DNA of 41,564 nt from NCBI GenBank assembly GCA_943908405.1, contig CALTTE010000007.1:1-41564 (forward strand), given 5' to 3'. Shown in pieces: positions 1 through 7,814 of the stretch. Both the position numbers and the translations under genes were made by a program. Position 1 is the first letter of the stretch. Each line of letters starts with the position of its first letter. The notes beneath the pieces are model-generated. The model was given only the letters and a program-made list of their open reading frames with translations, had not been told where the DNA came from and did no database searches. The stretch is from an uncultured Moraxella sp. (GTDB lineage: Bacteria; Pseudomonadota; Gammaproteobacteria; Pseudomonadales; Moraxellaceae).

Positions 1-821
1 AGTGATAGCCCTATATAAATAACAAAGATAATATTAATAAAATTTAGTAAAATTCCATAAGTTGAAATAACCTCATTGGAATAGTTGGCATTGAGATAAT
101 AAGTCAATAACGCAAATGATGTAGAAAATAACAAACCTGTCATTGCATCTGAAAGACCAAAACTACCAATTTTAATAAAGTTTTTTATGTGAATGCTGGG
201 TTTTATATAGCTTATATTAAATTCCTTGAATATCAATAGAATAAATATAAAAGCCCCTAAAAAACGAATGATTGTGGTTGTTAATGAAACAGCCACTTGG
301 TCGTATAAATCACTAGCCAATACAAGGACTGTATTGAGTAAAAAATTTAGTATGGCAAAAACAATGGTAAGATTGAATACTTTGTTTGATTTTCCCAGTG
401 TATCTAAAAGGTGAGAAAAGACAATATATGCGGGTAAAAATAAAAATCCAATTGATAAATAAATATAAGTCAGATATTGTGTTGTTGTTAATTGCTCATT
501 GTAATTTAAAAAATAGAGCAATAATAAACTGAAAGAAAATATAGATATGCCCAAAAATAGCGAATATCCCATACAGGTTGATATTGTATTTTTTTTATCT
601 TGATTCTGGTTGTAATATATGGGTATACCAACAGACAAGGATAAACAAATAACAACAAAGACTTGTATGATTTGAGTTGAAAAAATATAGTCGGATAGGG
701 CGTTATTATTGCTAGATAATTTGGACAATATAACAATATCTGCAAATGGCATAGACAATGAAACAAATTTAGAGCCACCAATGACAATGGCTTGTTTTAC
801 GATATTTTTATTATAGTCCAT
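1..821 (-). CDS. MATE-type multidrug/metabolite exporter, 5' part (runs off the left edge)
   Basis: The minus-strand frame starts at ATG 821 and stays open to base 1, giving 273 residues of N-terminal sequence and no stop. The product is almost entirely hydrophobic, with about seven membrane spans. The start (NIVKQAIVIGGSKFVSLSMP, followed by a FADIVILSKLSS segment and then LSLSVGIPI) matches the N-terminal layout of MATE exporters of the MOP flippase superfamily, which move drugs or metabolites out using H+ or Na+ gradients. A Wzx-type polysaccharide flippase from the same superfamily is the main alternative. Base composition is far more A+T-rich than the rest of the window, which suggests acquisition by transfer. 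No strong ribosome binding site is visible. The C-terminal half and the neighbours that would settle the substrate lie outside the window. Confidence 0.7.
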   Translation of the reverse strand, partial: MDYNKNIVKQAIVIGGSKFVSLSMPFADIVILSKLSSNNNALSDYIFSTQIIQVFVVICLSLSVGIPIYYNQNQDKKNTISTCMGYSLFLGISIFSFSLLLLYFLNYNEQLTTTQYLTYIYLSIGFLFLPAYIVFSHLLDTLGKSNKVFNLTIVFAILNFLLNTVLVLASDLYDQVAVSLTTTIIRFLGAFIFILLIFKEFNISYIKPSIHIKNFIKIGSFGLSDAMTGLLFSTSFALLTYYLNANYSNEVISTYGILLNFINIIFVIYIGLS

Positions 822-854
822 ATTATACAGCCTTTGGGAGCAATTTATCAGGGA

Positions 855-983
855 TTATATTGGAATTTTTGCATAATGTAAATAATAAACATCATTTTCG
901 TTATCTATATTAATAAAATTATTTTTTAGCATATACACTTCTCTGCCTATTTTTGCATCATTAAAGTTAAAGACTAATGCCAT
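855..983 (-). CDS. Possible 42-residue small protein upstream of the exporter (hypothetical)
   Basis: A minus-strand frame starts at ATG 983 and ends at TAA 855, giving 42 residues that start MALVFNFNDAK and end LHYAKIPI. It lies 33 bases upstream of the MATE-type gene on the same strand. An internal ATG at codon 18 (base 932) has a purine-rich AGAGAAG five bases upstream and would give 25 residues rich in Asn, Ile and Tyr. That start is better supported than the first one. I do not recognise a family. It could be a genuine small peptide co-transcribed with the exporter, the remnant C-terminus of a decayed gene (the frame is open for five more codons before the first ATG), or chance in A+T-rich DNA. 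Confidence 0.25.
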   Translation of the reverse strand: MALVFNFNDAKIGREVYMLKNNFINIDNENDVYYLHYAKIPI

Positions 984-1089
984 AAAGATTTTAAAACCAT
1001 ATTATCCTTTGGCTCTTTAATAATACAAAAAACAAATGACGTCAAAATTGAAATTATAATTTTTTGTAAGAAATAGTTATTGATTTGTT

Positions 1090-1392
1090 TTAGGTTTTTG
1101 AAATTAAAAAATGAAACACCGCCCTGCCATTGTCGCTTTGCCAAGTGTCAAAACTCAAGCCATTTTTTTGGCAAAAGGCGGTCAAGTCGTTGGTAGCGTT
1201 GGGGTCGGTGCTGATGATGTAGAGTGTGCCTGAATTGACACCAAGCCCTTTTAGGGCGAGTTTGGTTTTGAGTAGGGGCATAGGGCACGCCAAATCTTGC
1301 CCATCAACAAAAGCAAATAAAGATGGCAAAGGCTTGCTGTCATCGCCTATAGCGTGGGTGGGCAGGTTGTCAAAATAAATGTTGGACTTCAT
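1090..1392 (-). CDS. TusA/SirA-family sulfurtransferase
   Basis: A 100-residue cytosolic protein of the TusA family, which relays persulfide sulfur for tRNA thiolation and other sulfur transfers. The diagnostic motif is DGQDLACPMPLLKTKLAL at about residues 30-47. Cys36, inside the C-P-x-P turn, is the expected persulfide carrier. A second conserved part (ISTDPNATNDL, 60-70) is the usual strand and turn before the C-terminal helix, and the end FHFLISKT fits the last strand. Length is slightly above the usual 75-85 residues because of an N-terminal extension. It lies 122 bases downstream of metQ on the same strand, so a link to sulfur and methionine metabolism is plausible but inferred. The start is uncertain because a 16-base tandem duplication creates a second, out-of-frame ATG 16 bases upstream. 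No clear ribosome binding site is seen. Confidence 0.85.
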   Translation of the reverse strand: MKSNIYFDNLPTHAIGDDSKPLPSLFAFVDGQDLACPMPLLKTKLALKGLGVNSGTLYIISTDPNATNDLTAFCQKNGLSFDTWQSDNGRAVFHFLISKT

Positions 1393-1410
1393 AGATGTTG
1401 GACTTCATAG
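1379..1410. repeat. Perfect 16-base tandem duplication over the tusA-like start codon
   Basis: Two adjacent identical copies of atgttggacttcatag occupy 1379-1394 and 1395-1410. On the coding (minus) strand each copy carries ATGAAGTCCAACAT, so the gene has two candidate start codons 16 bases apart in different frames. Only the downstream one (1392) opens the sulfurtransferase. Confidence 0.9.
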
Positions 1411-1514
1411 AATTTTAGAATTGATACAATGAAAATAACTAAAATGGGCAAAATGACACCCATTTTAGTGTTTTTGTTACTTGATTTCGGTGCTGGCTTT
1501 GGTCGTTTGGGTGG

Positions 1515-2438
1515 TTACTTGTCAGACTGTTCACCCCAAATTTTAGGGTATTTATAGCCAGGAAAAGTGGCGTGGGCGTATTGTTTAAAGCTGTCGGAGT
1601 TATAAGCGTCATTGACGTCTTTGACCCATTGACTGTCTTTGTCGGCGGTTTTGATTGCTGACCAGTTGATATAAGCAAAGCTTTTTTCTTGATAAAGGGC
1701 ATCGGTAAGTTTAATCCCAGCGTCGGTGGCGTAATTGCCGTTAATCACCACAAAATCGGCCTCATCACGGCTTCTGGGCAGATTGGCGGCTTCTAGTTCA
1801 ATAAACTTGATGTTTTTTGGGTTTTCGGCAATGTCGGATTTGGCCGCTTTGATGGGGTCAATATTGTCTTTGAGCTTAATCCAGCCCAAATCATTCATCA
1901 TCACCAATGCTCGTGCAAAGTTTGATGGGTCATTGGGTACGGCAATGCTATCACCATCTTGAATGCTGTTTAGGTCGGTTTTTTTGCCAGAATAAATGCC
2001 CAGTGGTGCGGTAGGTACTTGAAAGACTTCTACCAAGTCTAGGTTATGCTCGGTTTTGAAATTGTCCAAATACGGCTTGTGTTGAAAGACGTTAATATCC
2101 AAATCACCCGATGCCAAGGCTTGATTGGGAATGACATAGTCGGTAAAGGTTTTTAGCTCTACGGTGTAGCCTTGAGCTTCCAAATCGGCTTTGACTTGGT
2201 TTCTGACCATATCCGCAAAATCGCCTTCGGTGGTGCCGATGACGATGGTGTCTTTATTGGGGGTGTTATTGGTGGTATCGCTGTTAGTATCGCTGTTAAC
2301 GGTGGTGTTGGTGGTATCCGCTGTGGTATTGGTGGTGGATTGGTTGCCACAGCCTACCAATAATAGTCCTGTAAAGCCCATAAGGCTTGCGACTTTTAGG
2401 ATTTGGGCGGTGGCGTTATGAAGAGTTTGGGTATTCAT
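1515..2438 (-). CDS. metQ: MetQ: methionine-binding lipoprotein of the ABC importer
   Basis: A 307-residue NlpA/MetQ-family lipoprotein that captures D- and L-methionine in the periplasm and passes it to MetI-MetN. The signal peptide ends in the lipobox LLLVGC, so Cys30 is the lipidation site. Residues 31-62 are a Thr/Asn/Asp-rich tether. The binding domain follows, with family features such as TVELKTFTDYVIPNQALASG, DINVFQHKPYLD and VPNDPSNFARAL, and it ends PGYKYPKIWG. The start ATG 2438 has AGGAT seven bases upstream. It lies 243 bases downstream of metI, which leaves room for its own promoter. It is the last gene of the metN-metI-metQ set. Only the low-complexity tether is unusual. Confidence 0.95.
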   Translation of the reverse strand: MNTQTLHNATAQILKVASLMGFTGLLLVGCGNQSTTNTTADTTNTTVNSDTNSDTTNNTPNKDTIVIGTTEGDFADMVRNQVKADLEAQGYTVELKTFTDYVIPNQALASGDLDINVFQHKPYLDNFKTEHNLDLVEVFQVPTAPLGIYSGKKTDLNSIQDGDSIAVPNDPSNFARALVMMNDLGWIKLKDNIDPIKAAKSDIAENPKNIKFIELEAANLPRSRDEADFVVINGNYATDAGIKLTDALYQEKSFAYINWSAIKTADKDSQWVKDVNDAYNSDSFKQYAHATFPGYKYPKIWGEQSDK

Positions 2439-2681
2439 TTTTTGTATCCTACTAAAAGATGGTCAATAATGCTTTGTTTGAATGCTTATTTAAGCAAGCT
2501 TAAAAAAGATGGCTACTGTAGCATAAAATTTTGTTAAATTAAAGTTGGGTCTTATGCCATTTTTGCATAATTAAAGTCAAGATTGCTTATGGCTGGCTTG
2601 GCTTATGTACTGCTCATTTGGTTGCTTGCAAGTTTGCTATTTGCAAATTTAATTGTTGTTAAGCTTGATTGGTTTGTAAAT

Positions 2682-3356
2682 TTAACGTTTATCCAGTCGT
2701 TTGGCAATGGTATTACCCACCGCTTGGATAGCAATCACCATCAAAGACAGTACAATCACCACAAATACGGTAATCTCCGAGCGTGAACGCATATAGCCAT
2801 AACGCACCGCCAAATCCCCAATGCCACCACCGCCAATCATTCCTGCCGCTGCCGAATACGACAGCAGGCTAATGGTCAAAATAGTGATGGATAGCACAAT
2901 GGCCGAGCGAGCCTCAATCAGCAAGACCGCAATCACCGTCAATGGGCTTGCCCCCATACTGGTTGTCGCCTCAATAATGCCTTTGGGGACATCACGCAGA
3001 TTTTGTTCCACAAGGCGAGCAAAATAAAACGACCCTGCCACCGCCAGCACCAAAGCGGCCGCCAGTGGTCCAATCTTGGTGCCGACAATCGCTTTGGTGA
3101 TACCGCCCATAGCAATCATCAAAATAATAAATGGAAAAGCACGCATAAAATTGGTAATACCGCCGATAAGTGCATACAAGGGTTTATTGGCAAATAACTG
3201 CTTATCACTACTCAAAAACAGCACAATGCCAAACACGCCCCCAAAGATAACCGCTGACGTTGTGGCAACACCCATCATAATGGCGGTCTCTTTGAGACTT
3301 AGGATAATTTCATCTTGGATATTTTGTAAGCTTGCAATGGCTTCAGCAAAGGTCAT
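2682..3356 (-). CDS. metI: MetI: methionine ABC transporter permease
   Basis: A 224-residue inner-membrane permease with about five spans, the size expected of MetI. The sequence runs from a cytoplasmic N-terminus (LSLKETAIMMG) through FPFIILMIAMGGITKAIVGT to the ABC-coupling EAA-type loop around EATTSMGASPLTVI. The C-terminal part includes SYSAAAGMIGGGGIGDLA, typical of methionine permeases, and ends NTIAKRLDKR. It homodimerises and pairs with two MetN subunits. It starts 35 bases after the metN stop, so the two are surely co-transcribed. Confidence 0.95.
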   Translation of the reverse strand: MTFAEAIASLQNIQDEIILSLKETAIMMGVATTSAVIFGGVFGIVLFLSSDKQLFANKPLYALIGGITNFMRAFPFIILMIAMGGITKAIVGTKIGPLAAALVLAVAGSFYFARLVEQNLRDVPKGIIEATTSMGASPLTVIAVLLIEARSAIVLSITILTISLLSYSAAAGMIGGGGIGDLAVRYGYMRSRSEITVFVVIVLSLMVIAIQAVGNTIAKRLDKR

Positions 3357-3391
3357 AGCGTTCCAGTGTTCATAAAAGCTAAAAATGAGGG

Positions 3392-4183
3392 TTAATCTTG
3401 AGCAACAAGGCGTTTGCCAATGATAGTGGTAGCGTGGATTTGTCCATCAATGATGGGGGCGACCTCCAAAAGCTCGCCTTGGTGCAAAAGGGCAGTGCGG
3501 TGGCAAAGTTTTTGGATAACGTGCATCTCGTGGGTAACAATAACAATGGTCATACCAAAATCACGGTTAATTTGGGCAAGCACGCTAAGCAGACTTCTTG
3601 TGGTGTCAGGGTCAAGGGCGGACGTTGGTTCATCGGCAAGCAGTACTTTGGGGCTTGGGGCGATGGCACGAGCAATACCGACACGCTGTTTTTGTCCGCC
3701 TGACAGCTGGGCGGGGTAATGCTCGGCTTTGTCGCTTAGCTGGACGATGTCAAGGCATTCTTTGACTCGCTGGTCAATGGACGATTTGGGGTGTCCTGCC
3801 ACGTGTAGATTAAAGGCGACATTGTCAAATACGGTGCGATTTGCCATCAAATTAAATTGCTGAAAAATCATACCGATATTATGGCGTGCTTTGCGTAGGG
3901 CGGTGGCGTTTAGCGTGGTTAAATCAATACCATTGACCACAACCGACCCTGTGTCAGGGCGTTCTAATAGATTGATTATTCTTAACAGCGTTGATTTACC
4001 CGCCCCAGAGTAGCCCATTAAGCCAAAAATTTCTTGGGCATTGATGTTAAGATGGGTAGATTTGACCGCCTCAAATTGGATGGTTTTGCCTTGTTTTTGC
4101 AGGCAAAAGGCTTTTTTGACGTTATTTAGGGCAATCATCGGATTGCTTGGGCTTGATGGCGTGGGGTTTTGGGCGGTATACAT
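3392..4183 (-). CDS. metN: MetN: methionine ABC transporter ATPase, short form without the C-terminal domain
   Basis: Cytosolic ATPase that powers methionine import. Visible motifs: Walker A GYSGAGKST, Q-loop GMIFQQFNLM, signature LSGGQKQRVGIARA, Walker B VLLADEPTSALD and switch histidine VTHEM. The frame continues upstream to GTG 4252. ATG 4183 is used here, but ATG 4138 gives MIALNNVKKAF, which aligns best with the usual MetN N-terminus, so the true start may be 4138 (248 residues). Typical MetN proteins have about 340 residues with a C-terminal NIL/ACT-like domain that binds methionine and shuts down transport. This one stops soon after the H-loop (IGKRLVAQD), so that domain is absent. metI begins 35 bases later, leaving no room for it. 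Confidence 0.9.
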   Translation of the reverse strand: MYTAQNPTPSSPSNPMIALNNVKKAFCLQKQGKTIQFEAVKSTHLNINAQEIFGLMGYSGAGKSTLLRIINLLERPDTGSVVVNGIDLTTLNATALRKARHNIGMIFQQFNLMANRTVFDNVAFNLHVAGHPKSSIDQRVKECLDIVQLSDKAEHYPAQLSGGQKQRVGIARAIAPSPKVLLADEPTSALDPDTTRSLLSVLAQINRDFGMTIVIVTHEMHVIQKLCHRTALLHQGELLEVAPIIDGQIHATTIIGKRLVAQD

Positions 4184-4258
4184 AGCAGTTGGCAAAAGCT
4201 GGTAGTTTAACACAGTATGGTAACATAAGTCATATTTTTGGTTAAATGCCACTTTTGA

Positions 4259-6016
4259 CTACAATTTGTCTTTTTTGGCATATGGATTGGGTGGCTGGGC
4301 TTGGGTGGATTTGATAGGAAAAACCACCAAAAAGCGAGTATTGCCCTGCCAAGTATCGGTGCTGATTTGTCCGCCGTGAGCTTGGACGATTTGGGCAACG
4401 AGCGACAAGCCAAGTCCTGAACCTTTTTTTTCTTGTTTTAGGCGAACAAAGGGGCTAAAAATCGTCTCTCGCTTGTCTTTGGGGATACCGCTACCTTGGT
4501 CAATAACTGCCAATACGGCAAAGGCAGGGTCTTTGGGTGGGGTGGGTTTTTTAAAACGGGCAAATAAAGATTTGTTGGCTTTGTCGCCAGATTCTGCTGG
4601 ATGGGCGGTTGTTTGGGTGGTGGCTGGCTCTATGGCAGAGGATTTGGCATTGGCTAAATCATCATCGTTGGTTAAATTATCATCGTTAAGCTCGGTGTTT
4701 GGGCTATTAACGGTTCGCTTATTATTTGCTAATGCATTTGTAGATGGCTTGGCGGTAGATGGCTGCATTGGGTGGCTTGTGGGGTTGTGGTTATCGCCAT
4801 CATCGCTATGGGCGATTGCATTGGTGGACAGCAATTCACTAGGAATGATGTTGGTTTCATCGCTGGTTTGACAGCCATAAACGTAAACGCTAATAGGCGG
4901 TATGCCGTGGAGTATCGCATTATTTAATAAATTGCGAATAAGGTGAGTAATAAGCTTTGGCTGAGCAAGCACGGTAACGCTTTCACCAAATAGGCAAACT
5001 TGACTAAAATGCTGGCATTCTTGGCTAATAATGTCATACAAATCAGTCCTTTGCATTTGCTCTAGGGCGTGCCCTGCATCTAGCCTACTCACCAATAAAA
5101 TGCTTTCAATCAAATCATTTAAGCCAGTTAAATCGCGATTGATGGCAGTTAGGCGTTTGTCTAATTGGGCGCTTTGGCAGTCAGGCAGACTATCGCCAAG
5201 CATTGCCAGCATCTCTGTTTGTAGACGCATACGGGTGATTGGGGTGCGAAATTCGTGGCTGGCGTGGGCAAGTAGTAGGCTGTTGGCATTGATGAGCTGT
5301 TCTATTTTTTGGGCAGCTTGGTTAAAACCGTGTGCCAAAAAAGCAATTTCATCGTTGCCTTGGGGTTTGACACGTACGCTAAAATCACCATCGCCCATTT
5401 TTGCCATTTGTTTGCTCATGGCATTGAGTCTGTGGGTCATATTTTTGGCAATCGCCCACAGTACCGCTGTCATAATGGCAAATAATAGCACCGTACCTGT
5501 AAAAAAATTAAACACCCCTGACAACCGAGAGACAGGCGGTGGGTGGCGACTTTCGTAATAAATGGTAAAGCCTGAGGCGGTGGTTACTTGCACATAGTTG
5601 GGCGGATTGCCCCAAAGTGTTGGGGTCATATCATCAAGCCAAGTGCTTTTGCGGTGCAAAAATTCTGGCAGATAGCTGTTATTGGTTTGTAAAATTAATT
5701 GGCGGTCAGGGCTGTACAGTCCAATTTTGGCATTTAATGATTCATCAAAAATATCAAAGGTTTTTTTGACCACCACCAAACTAAAGCGGGCTTGTAGCAG
5801 ATTGTTGTTATCAAAATGGGTTTGGGCTTGGCTTAAAAATGGCTCAATTTGGCTGGCGATTTGCCGAGCGATGGCACGGTTTTTTAAGGTGTCAGAGTTA
5901 TTGTGGACAACTTGTACCCACAAAAACATGGCAATGGCAAAGATGAGTAATGCCAAAAAGACACTGATAAATAGCCGACTAAATAGCGACCGAAAGCCCA
6001 AACGAGTGGTTGTCAT
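4259..6016 (-). CDS. Sensor histidine kinase (OmpR-partner class) with a long insert in the ATPase domain
   Basis: A 585-residue inner-membrane kinase. Span 1 is at about residues 14-37, followed by a periplasmic sensor of about 130 residues, span 2 at about 170-190 and a HAMP linker to about 240. The phosphoacceptor motif HASHEFRTPITRMRLQTEML carries His254. The N-box is RNLLNNAILHG (361-371), G1 is DQGSGIP (506-512) and G2 is GSGLGLSL (532-539). Between N-box and G1 lie about 115 hydrophilic Asn/Thr/Ser/Asp-rich residues (about 382-498) that this family does not normally have. The cognate regulator is encoded upstream (6416-7138), about 400 bases away. The layout resembles RstB, BfmS and CpxA kinases. 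The signal is not evident from sequence. Confidence 0.92.
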   Translation of the reverse strand: MTTTRLGFRSLFSRLFISVFLALLIFAIAMFLWVQVVHNNSDTLKNRAIARQIASQIEPFLSQAQTHFDNNNLLQARFSLVVVKKTFDIFDESLNAKIGLYSPDRQLILQTNNSYLPEFLHRKSTWLDDMTPTLWGNPPNYVQVTTASGFTIYYESRHPPPVSRLSGVFNFFTGTVLLFAIMTAVLWAIAKNMTHRLNAMSKQMAKMGDGDFSVRVKPQGNDEIAFLAHGFNQAAQKIEQLINANSLLLAHASHEFRTPITRMRLQTEMLAMLGDSLPDCQSAQLDKRLTAINRDLTGLNDLIESILLVSRLDAGHALEQMQRTDLYDIISQECQHFSQVCLFGESVTVLAQPKLITHLIRNLLNNAILHGIPPISVYVYGCQTSDETNIIPSELLSTNAIAHSDDGDNHNPTSHPMQPSTAKPSTNALANNKRTVNSPNTELNDDNLTNDDDLANAKSSAIEPATTQTTAHPAESGDKANKSLFARFKKPTPPKDPAFAVLAVIDQGSGIPKDKRETIFSPFVRLKQEKKGSGLGLSLVAQIVQAHGGQISTDTWQGNTRFLVVFPIKSTQAQPPNPYAKKDKL

Positions 6017-6415
6017 AGTTTAGGGGCTGTGTGGGGTTGATGGTGTGGGTTTGCTTAATTGTTGTATGGGTGTCATTGTGTCAATCCAATTGTACTGCCC
6101 AATGATGGGCTTGGGTCTAAGTTTAAAGTTTAAAGCGGTTTGTATTTAAAGTGGTTTGGGCTTATTTGTCAAAGATTGATTTGCTATGTGCTTTGATTGA
6201 AGCCCAGTTATTAATATTTATTGGCTTAATTTTGTTTATTGGCGTAAGCTTATTGGCTTGACTGTTTAGCGTTGCTTGATGGTTGGTTATTTAATGTGGG
6301 TCGCTTAATAAATTAAGCCCATTAAATTAAGTCCATAGATAGCCTTTGGCTGGTCAAATTAAGCTTTAAAATAACCCCACTAAAATAACCATACCAAGCA
6401 TCAATCAAGCCCCAG
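6017..6415. other. Gene-free spacer between response regulator and kinase
   Basis: No open frame with coding character was seen on either strand. The stretch is T/G-rich on the given strand and has repeated tattggctt-like words around 6230-6260, plus a small inverted repeat cttaat-aa-attaag at 6304-6317. A two-component pair is usually tightly spaced, so this gap may hold a separate promoter for the kinase, but I could not pick one out with confidence. Confidence 0.6.
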
Positions 6416-7138
6416 TTAAGACTGGTCGGTAGCAAATTGATAGCCAATGCCTCGCACGGTAATAATGCGTTTGGGCTGACGTGGATTGTCCTCTATCAAT
6501 GCTCGCAGACGTGAAATATGAACATCGATGGCACGGTCTATGTTGTCGGAACTGTCATCATTGGGCATTGCTTGCCAAAGCTGTTCACGATTTAGCACTT
6601 TACCTGCGTGGGTAGCAAAATAATGTAGCAGTTGGAATTGATGGGTGGTTAATCGTACAGGGCTATCATCAATGATGACCTCGTGGCTGTCAGGATAGAT
6701 GGTAAGCCGTCCAAAATTTAAAGAACCTGTGTTGATATCAGGTTGGTTTGGCGTTTCGTGGCGACGCAGTACCGCTCTTATGCGTGCCAAAAGTTCTCTA
6801 GGCTCAAAGGGTTTGGCAATATAATCATCAGCCCCCATCTCAAGCCCAAGCACACGGTCGGTGGTGTCTCCTTTGGCGGTCAGCATGACAATCGGGGTTT
6901 TGTTGATTTTGGTGTTTTTGCTGGCACGTACTTTTTGGCATACTTGCATACCGTCCATATCAGGAAGCATCAAATCCAAAATAATTAAATCAATTTCTGG
7001 CTCTTTGTCTTCTAATAGCTCAATACCCCCACCGCCTGTGCTGGCGTGATGTACTTTGTAATAATTCATTGACAAATAATCGCCAATCAATTCTGCCAAT
7101 GCAGGGTCGTCTTCAATCAATAAAATGTGTTTGGTCAT
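6416..7138 (-). CDS. OmpR/PhoB-family response regulator
   Basis: A 240-residue transcription factor. The receiver domain spans about 1-122, with acidic pair Asp10/Asp11, phosphoacceptor Asp55 in LIILDLMLPDMDG, and Lys109 in DYIAKPFEP. The winged-helix DNA-binding domain (about 135-238) includes LTTHQFQLLHYFATHAGKVL and ends with VRGIGYQFA, typical of this subfamily. The start is well supported by AAAGGAG five bases before ATG 7138. It lies upstream of the histidine kinase on the same strand and is its likely partner. It resembles RstA, BfmR and CpxR regulators, but I cannot assign an orthologue or regulon. Confidence 0.94.
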   Translation of the reverse strand: MTKHILLIEDDPALAELIGDYLSMNYYKVHHASTGGGGIELLEDKEPEIDLIILDLMLPDMDGMQVCQKVRASKNTKINKTPIVMLTAKGDTTDRVLGLEMGADDYIAKPFEPRELLARIRAVLRRHETPNQPDINTGSLNFGRLTIYPDSHEVIIDDSPVRLTTHQFQLLHYFATHAGKVLNREQLWQAMPNDDSSDNIDRAIDVHISRLRALIEDNPRQPKRIITVRGIGYQFATDQS

Positions 7139-7157
7139 TGTTACTCCTTTGTGGTTT

Positions 7158-7193
7158 TGCTTAATAAAATGATTTTTGCTTAATAAAATGATT
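7158..7193. repeat. 17-base direct duplication
   Basis: tgcttaataaaatgatt occurs at 7158-7174 and again at 7177-7193, separated by two T residues. It lies in the leader region of the response regulator. Confidence 0.9.
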
Positions 7194-7371
7194 AAAGTTA
7201 TCAGCTCGTTAAAGTTTGGGGGGCGTGTTTTTATTGCTTTTAACTTTTAGTCAATGTGCTTTTGCTCAATATAATGCCAATAATTAGCCAAACGCTCAAG
7301 ACCAAATTTGTTGTTTTTTTGCCAAGATTTGGGTGATTTTGCGCTATGTCAGTAATATTGTAACAAAGTAT

Positions 7372-7402
7372 GATAAGCAAAAAATAGGATAAGCAAAAAA
7401 TA
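7372..7402. repeat. 15-base direct duplication
   Basis: gataagcaaaaaata occurs at 7372-7386 and at 7388-7402, separated by one base. Confidence 0.9.
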
Positions 7403-7536
7403 ATGGGCGACGATTAAATTAAAAATGGGTGGGGCTAATTAAAGCAGTGATGGGTTAAAAGTGGTGATTGTTTAAAATAGTGCCAATCGCTCTTTGGGCT
7501 ACTAAGCCAAACCGTTTGTTGGATTGACTTAACTTT

Positions 7537-7567
7537 ATTGACTTGCCCAAAATTGACTTGCCCAAAA
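7537..7567. repeat. 16-base direct duplication, copies overlapping by one base
   Basis: attgacttgcccaaaa occurs at 7537-7552 and at 7552-7567, sharing one A. The effective tandem unit is 15 bases. Confidence 0.9.
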
Positions 7568-7629
7568 GTGTTGTTTGTCCAAAGTTAAGGGCGTAACTTA
7601 TACGCTAATTGTAAACTAAATCAAGCTTG

Positions 7630-7658
7630 TTATTTGATAAGCTATTATTTGATAAGCT
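7630..7658. repeat. 14-base direct duplication
   Basis: ttatttgataagct occurs at 7630-7643 and at 7645-7658, separated by one base. Confidence 0.9.
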
Positions 7659-7814
7659 GTCTGGATAAAAATTGTCTGATTTTGATTTTAGGTTTTTGGG
7701 GTGGCAAACTTGGGGCGTTAATGCCAAAAGGCGAGGCAACGCATTACTGGTTTGTCGTAAGGTTTTGTATTGTTGTAAGATGTTTTGTATTGCGATAAGC
7801 TATTTGTAGCCCAA

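Larger units (their letters stand above)
7139..7814. other. 676-base gene-free stretch rich in short tandem duplications
   Basis: No convincing coding frame on either strand. It lies upstream of the response regulator and downstream of the adaptor lipoprotein, both on the minus strand. It contains four separate perfect direct duplications of 14-17 bases, listed individually. No hairpin plus T-run terminator was found. Confidence 0.7.

Noticed and set aside
984..1089. Hydrophobic frame on the minus strand upstream of the 42-codon frame
   Set aside because: It has no proper start codon, runs through very A+T-rich DNA and resembles nothing known to me.
2159..2421. Open frames on both strands over the metQ N-terminal region rich in Val, Ile and Pro
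   Set aside because: They are other-frame readings of the Thr/Asn-rich tether of MetQ and have no family resemblance or ribosome binding site.
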